Below, piece by piece: positions 4,607 to 5,253 of a DNA stretch of 5,253 nucleotides. The notes beneath the pieces were generated by a model, which did no database searches, was not told the DNA's origin, and saw nothing but the letters and a program-made list of their open reading frames with translations. The number at the start of each line of letters is the position of its first letter. Position 1 is the stretch's first letter. This DNA is from an uncultured Methanobrevibacter sp. (lineage in GTDB: Archaea; Methanobacteriota; Methanobacteria; Methanobacteriales; Methanobacteriaceae): the NCBI RefSeq assembly GCF_937906425.1, contig NZ_CALCYR010000265.1, positions 1 through 5,253 of the forward strand, given 5' to 3'. A program made the translations under genes and the position numbers.

Positions 4607-5096
4607 CAAATAGACTTGACATATTAGTTGAACCGTTTATTTGACTCATGTTTGAAAATCCAGTCATGTTGAATGGATTTAACAATAAACTTGCATCTAT
4701 TTGTCCAGACATAAACATATAAGCCATAAAAATATATTCAACCAAAAGAATGATTAATTGAACAAGCCCATGTCTTTTAGCATTAGGATCTTTCCTTGTA
4801 ATCAAATAAATAGCAAAGATAAATCCTAAAAATCCTCCTAAAATAGCTAAAATATACCCAATAACAATTGCAATTGTATGGTTTTCCTGTTTAGCAGGTC
4901 TTGGAGGCATATCTGGAGATATGAATGATGAATCTACTTGCTCAGCCTTACCCTCTTCATTCATCTTAAAAATTAAAAGATTAGGAAGTTCCTGATTTTC
5001 CACCATATAATCTGCATAGATTGCACCGCAATAAATACAAAAATCAAGACTGTCATCATTAATTTTTCCACAATTTGGACATTTTATAGCTGCCAT
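4599..5096 (-). CDS. Zinc-ribbon protein with two membrane helices, 165 aa
   Basis: The N-terminus MAAIKCPNCGK has a zinc ribbon with Cys6, Cys9, Cys20 and Cys23 in 'CPNC...CIYC'. A polar linker (27-72, with a 'PPRP' segment) leads to two hydrophobic helices at about 74-99 and 109-129, joined by a basic loop 'TRKDPNAKRHG'. That loop and the ribbon are probably cytosolic, which leaves a problem: two helices bring the C-terminus back to the ribbon's side unless the loop is outside. The tail (130-165) holds four N-X-S/T sequons, at Asn143, 149, 154 and 158. Such zinc-ribbon/2-TM proteins are common in Methanobrevibacter; none has a role I can name. An upstream ATG at 5123 would give 174 aa. I prefer 5096 because the TATA box predicts transcription starting between the two ATGs, and the ribbon normally lies at the very N-terminus. 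Confidence 0.8.
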   Translation of the reverse strand: MAAIKCPNCGKINDDSLDFCIYCGAIYADYMVENQELPNLLIFKMNEEGKAEQVDSSFISPDMPPRPAKQENHTIAIVIGYILAILGGFLGFIFAIYLITRKDPNAKRHGLVQLIILLVEYIFMAYMFMSGQIDASLLLNPFNMTGFSNMSQINGSTNMSSLFGI

Positions 5097-5104
5097 TTTA
5101 CCAC

Positions 5105-5120
5105 ATTCATTAAAATGAAT
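5105..5120. repeat. Inverted repeat at the predicted transcription start of the zinc-ribbon gene
   Basis: ATTCATT (5105-5111) and AATGAAT (5114-5120) are exact inverted arms with a 2-nt spacer. The site covers the position where the TATA box would direct initiation, typical of an archaeal repressor operator. It also lies inside the coding frame if the upstream ATG at 5123 is used. Confidence 0.45.
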
Positions 5121-5136
5121 CATTAATTTATCTTTA

Positions 5137-5144
5137 ATATATAA
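5137..5144 (-). promoter_or_regulatory. TATA box of the zinc-ribbon gene
   Basis: The minus strand reads TTATATAT within AATTATATATTAAAG. Initiation about 22-25 nt downstream lies near 5112-5115, past the ATG at 5121-5123. This makes the ATG at 5094-5096 the likely start, with a leader of about 16-20 nt. GTGG at 5100-5103 is a weak ribosome binding site. Confidence 0.5.
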
Positions 5145-5184
5145 TTAAACTTATCCTAAAATAAATTTAAATTTTTTATTTATT

Positions 5185-5218
5185 TTCAAATTTTATCTTT
5201 TTCAGATAAAAATTTGAA
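5185..5218. repeat. Long imperfect hairpin at the right edge
   Basis: TTCAAATTTTATCT (5185-5198) pairs with AGATAAAAATTTGAA (5204-5218) across a 5-nt loop TTTTC, with a single bulged base. T-rich DNA flanks it on the plus strand. It lies upstream of the zinc-ribbon promoter and could be the transcript end of an unseen gene to the right, or a regulator site. Nothing else is recognisable from 5145 to 5253. Confidence 0.5.
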
Positions 5219-5253
5219 GTTTTAATTTATATTTTAAACTTTATATTTTCAGT

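Noticed and set aside
5163..5174. AAATTTAAATTT palindrome
   Set aside because: It is made only of A and T in an extremely AT-rich stretch and is expected by chance.

Overview
This AT-rich window looks like chromosome of a methanogenic archaeon, most likely Methanobrevibacter or a close relative in the Methanobacteriales. The evidence is direct but not conclusive. Several genes start after GGTGA-type ribosome binding sites, TATA-like boxes lie at archaeal distances upstream of starts, and A/T tracts fill the gaps. The gene set (2-TM zinc-ribbon protein, AhpD-like carboxymuconolactone decarboxylase proteins, GT4 glycosyltransferase) also fits. No rRNA, tRNA, CRISPR array, insertion sequence or integrase is visible.

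Layout from left to right. Positions 1-419 (+) hold the last 27 codons of an upstream gene, overlapping by ATGA with a 112-residue protein of unknown function. Positions 420-539 are a convergent AT-rich gap with oligo-T tracts and a short motif repeated three times. Positions 540-1733 (-) encode a GT-B/GT4 glycosyltransferase. A divergent gap (1734-1962) carries a candidate glycosyltransferase promoter and an almost G-free A/C-rich tract that probably forms the leader of the next gene. Positions 1963-2496 (+) encode a LOG/TIGR00730 family protein. Positions 2530-3204 (-) hold two tandem, about 54% identical AhpD/CMD-like genes, both lacking the family's CxxC. Positions 3205-3662 have no gene, but hold a candidate promoter, an inverted repeat and a tandem array of about 51-bp units. 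Positions 3663-4409 (-) encode an exported staphylococcal-nuclease-type protein with a Ser linker and a C-terminal Ada-like Cys/His zinc motif. Positions 4599-5096 (-) encode a zinc-ribbon protein with two membrane helices and a sequon-rich tail. Beyond its promoter, the right edge holds a long imperfect hairpin.

The genes do not form one obvious pathway. Two likely transcription units are visible: the 5'-edge ATGA-coupled pair and the CMD pair. The nuclease, zinc-ribbon protein and glycosyltransferase all plausibly concern the cell surface or outside, but each seems to have its own promoter. I did not find a convincing new multi-gene system. The items most worth a second look are the 51-bp repeat array upstream of the CMD genes, the paired cysteine-less CMD proteins, the nuclease-zinc motif fusion, the G-free leader, and the palindromes near predicted promoters.
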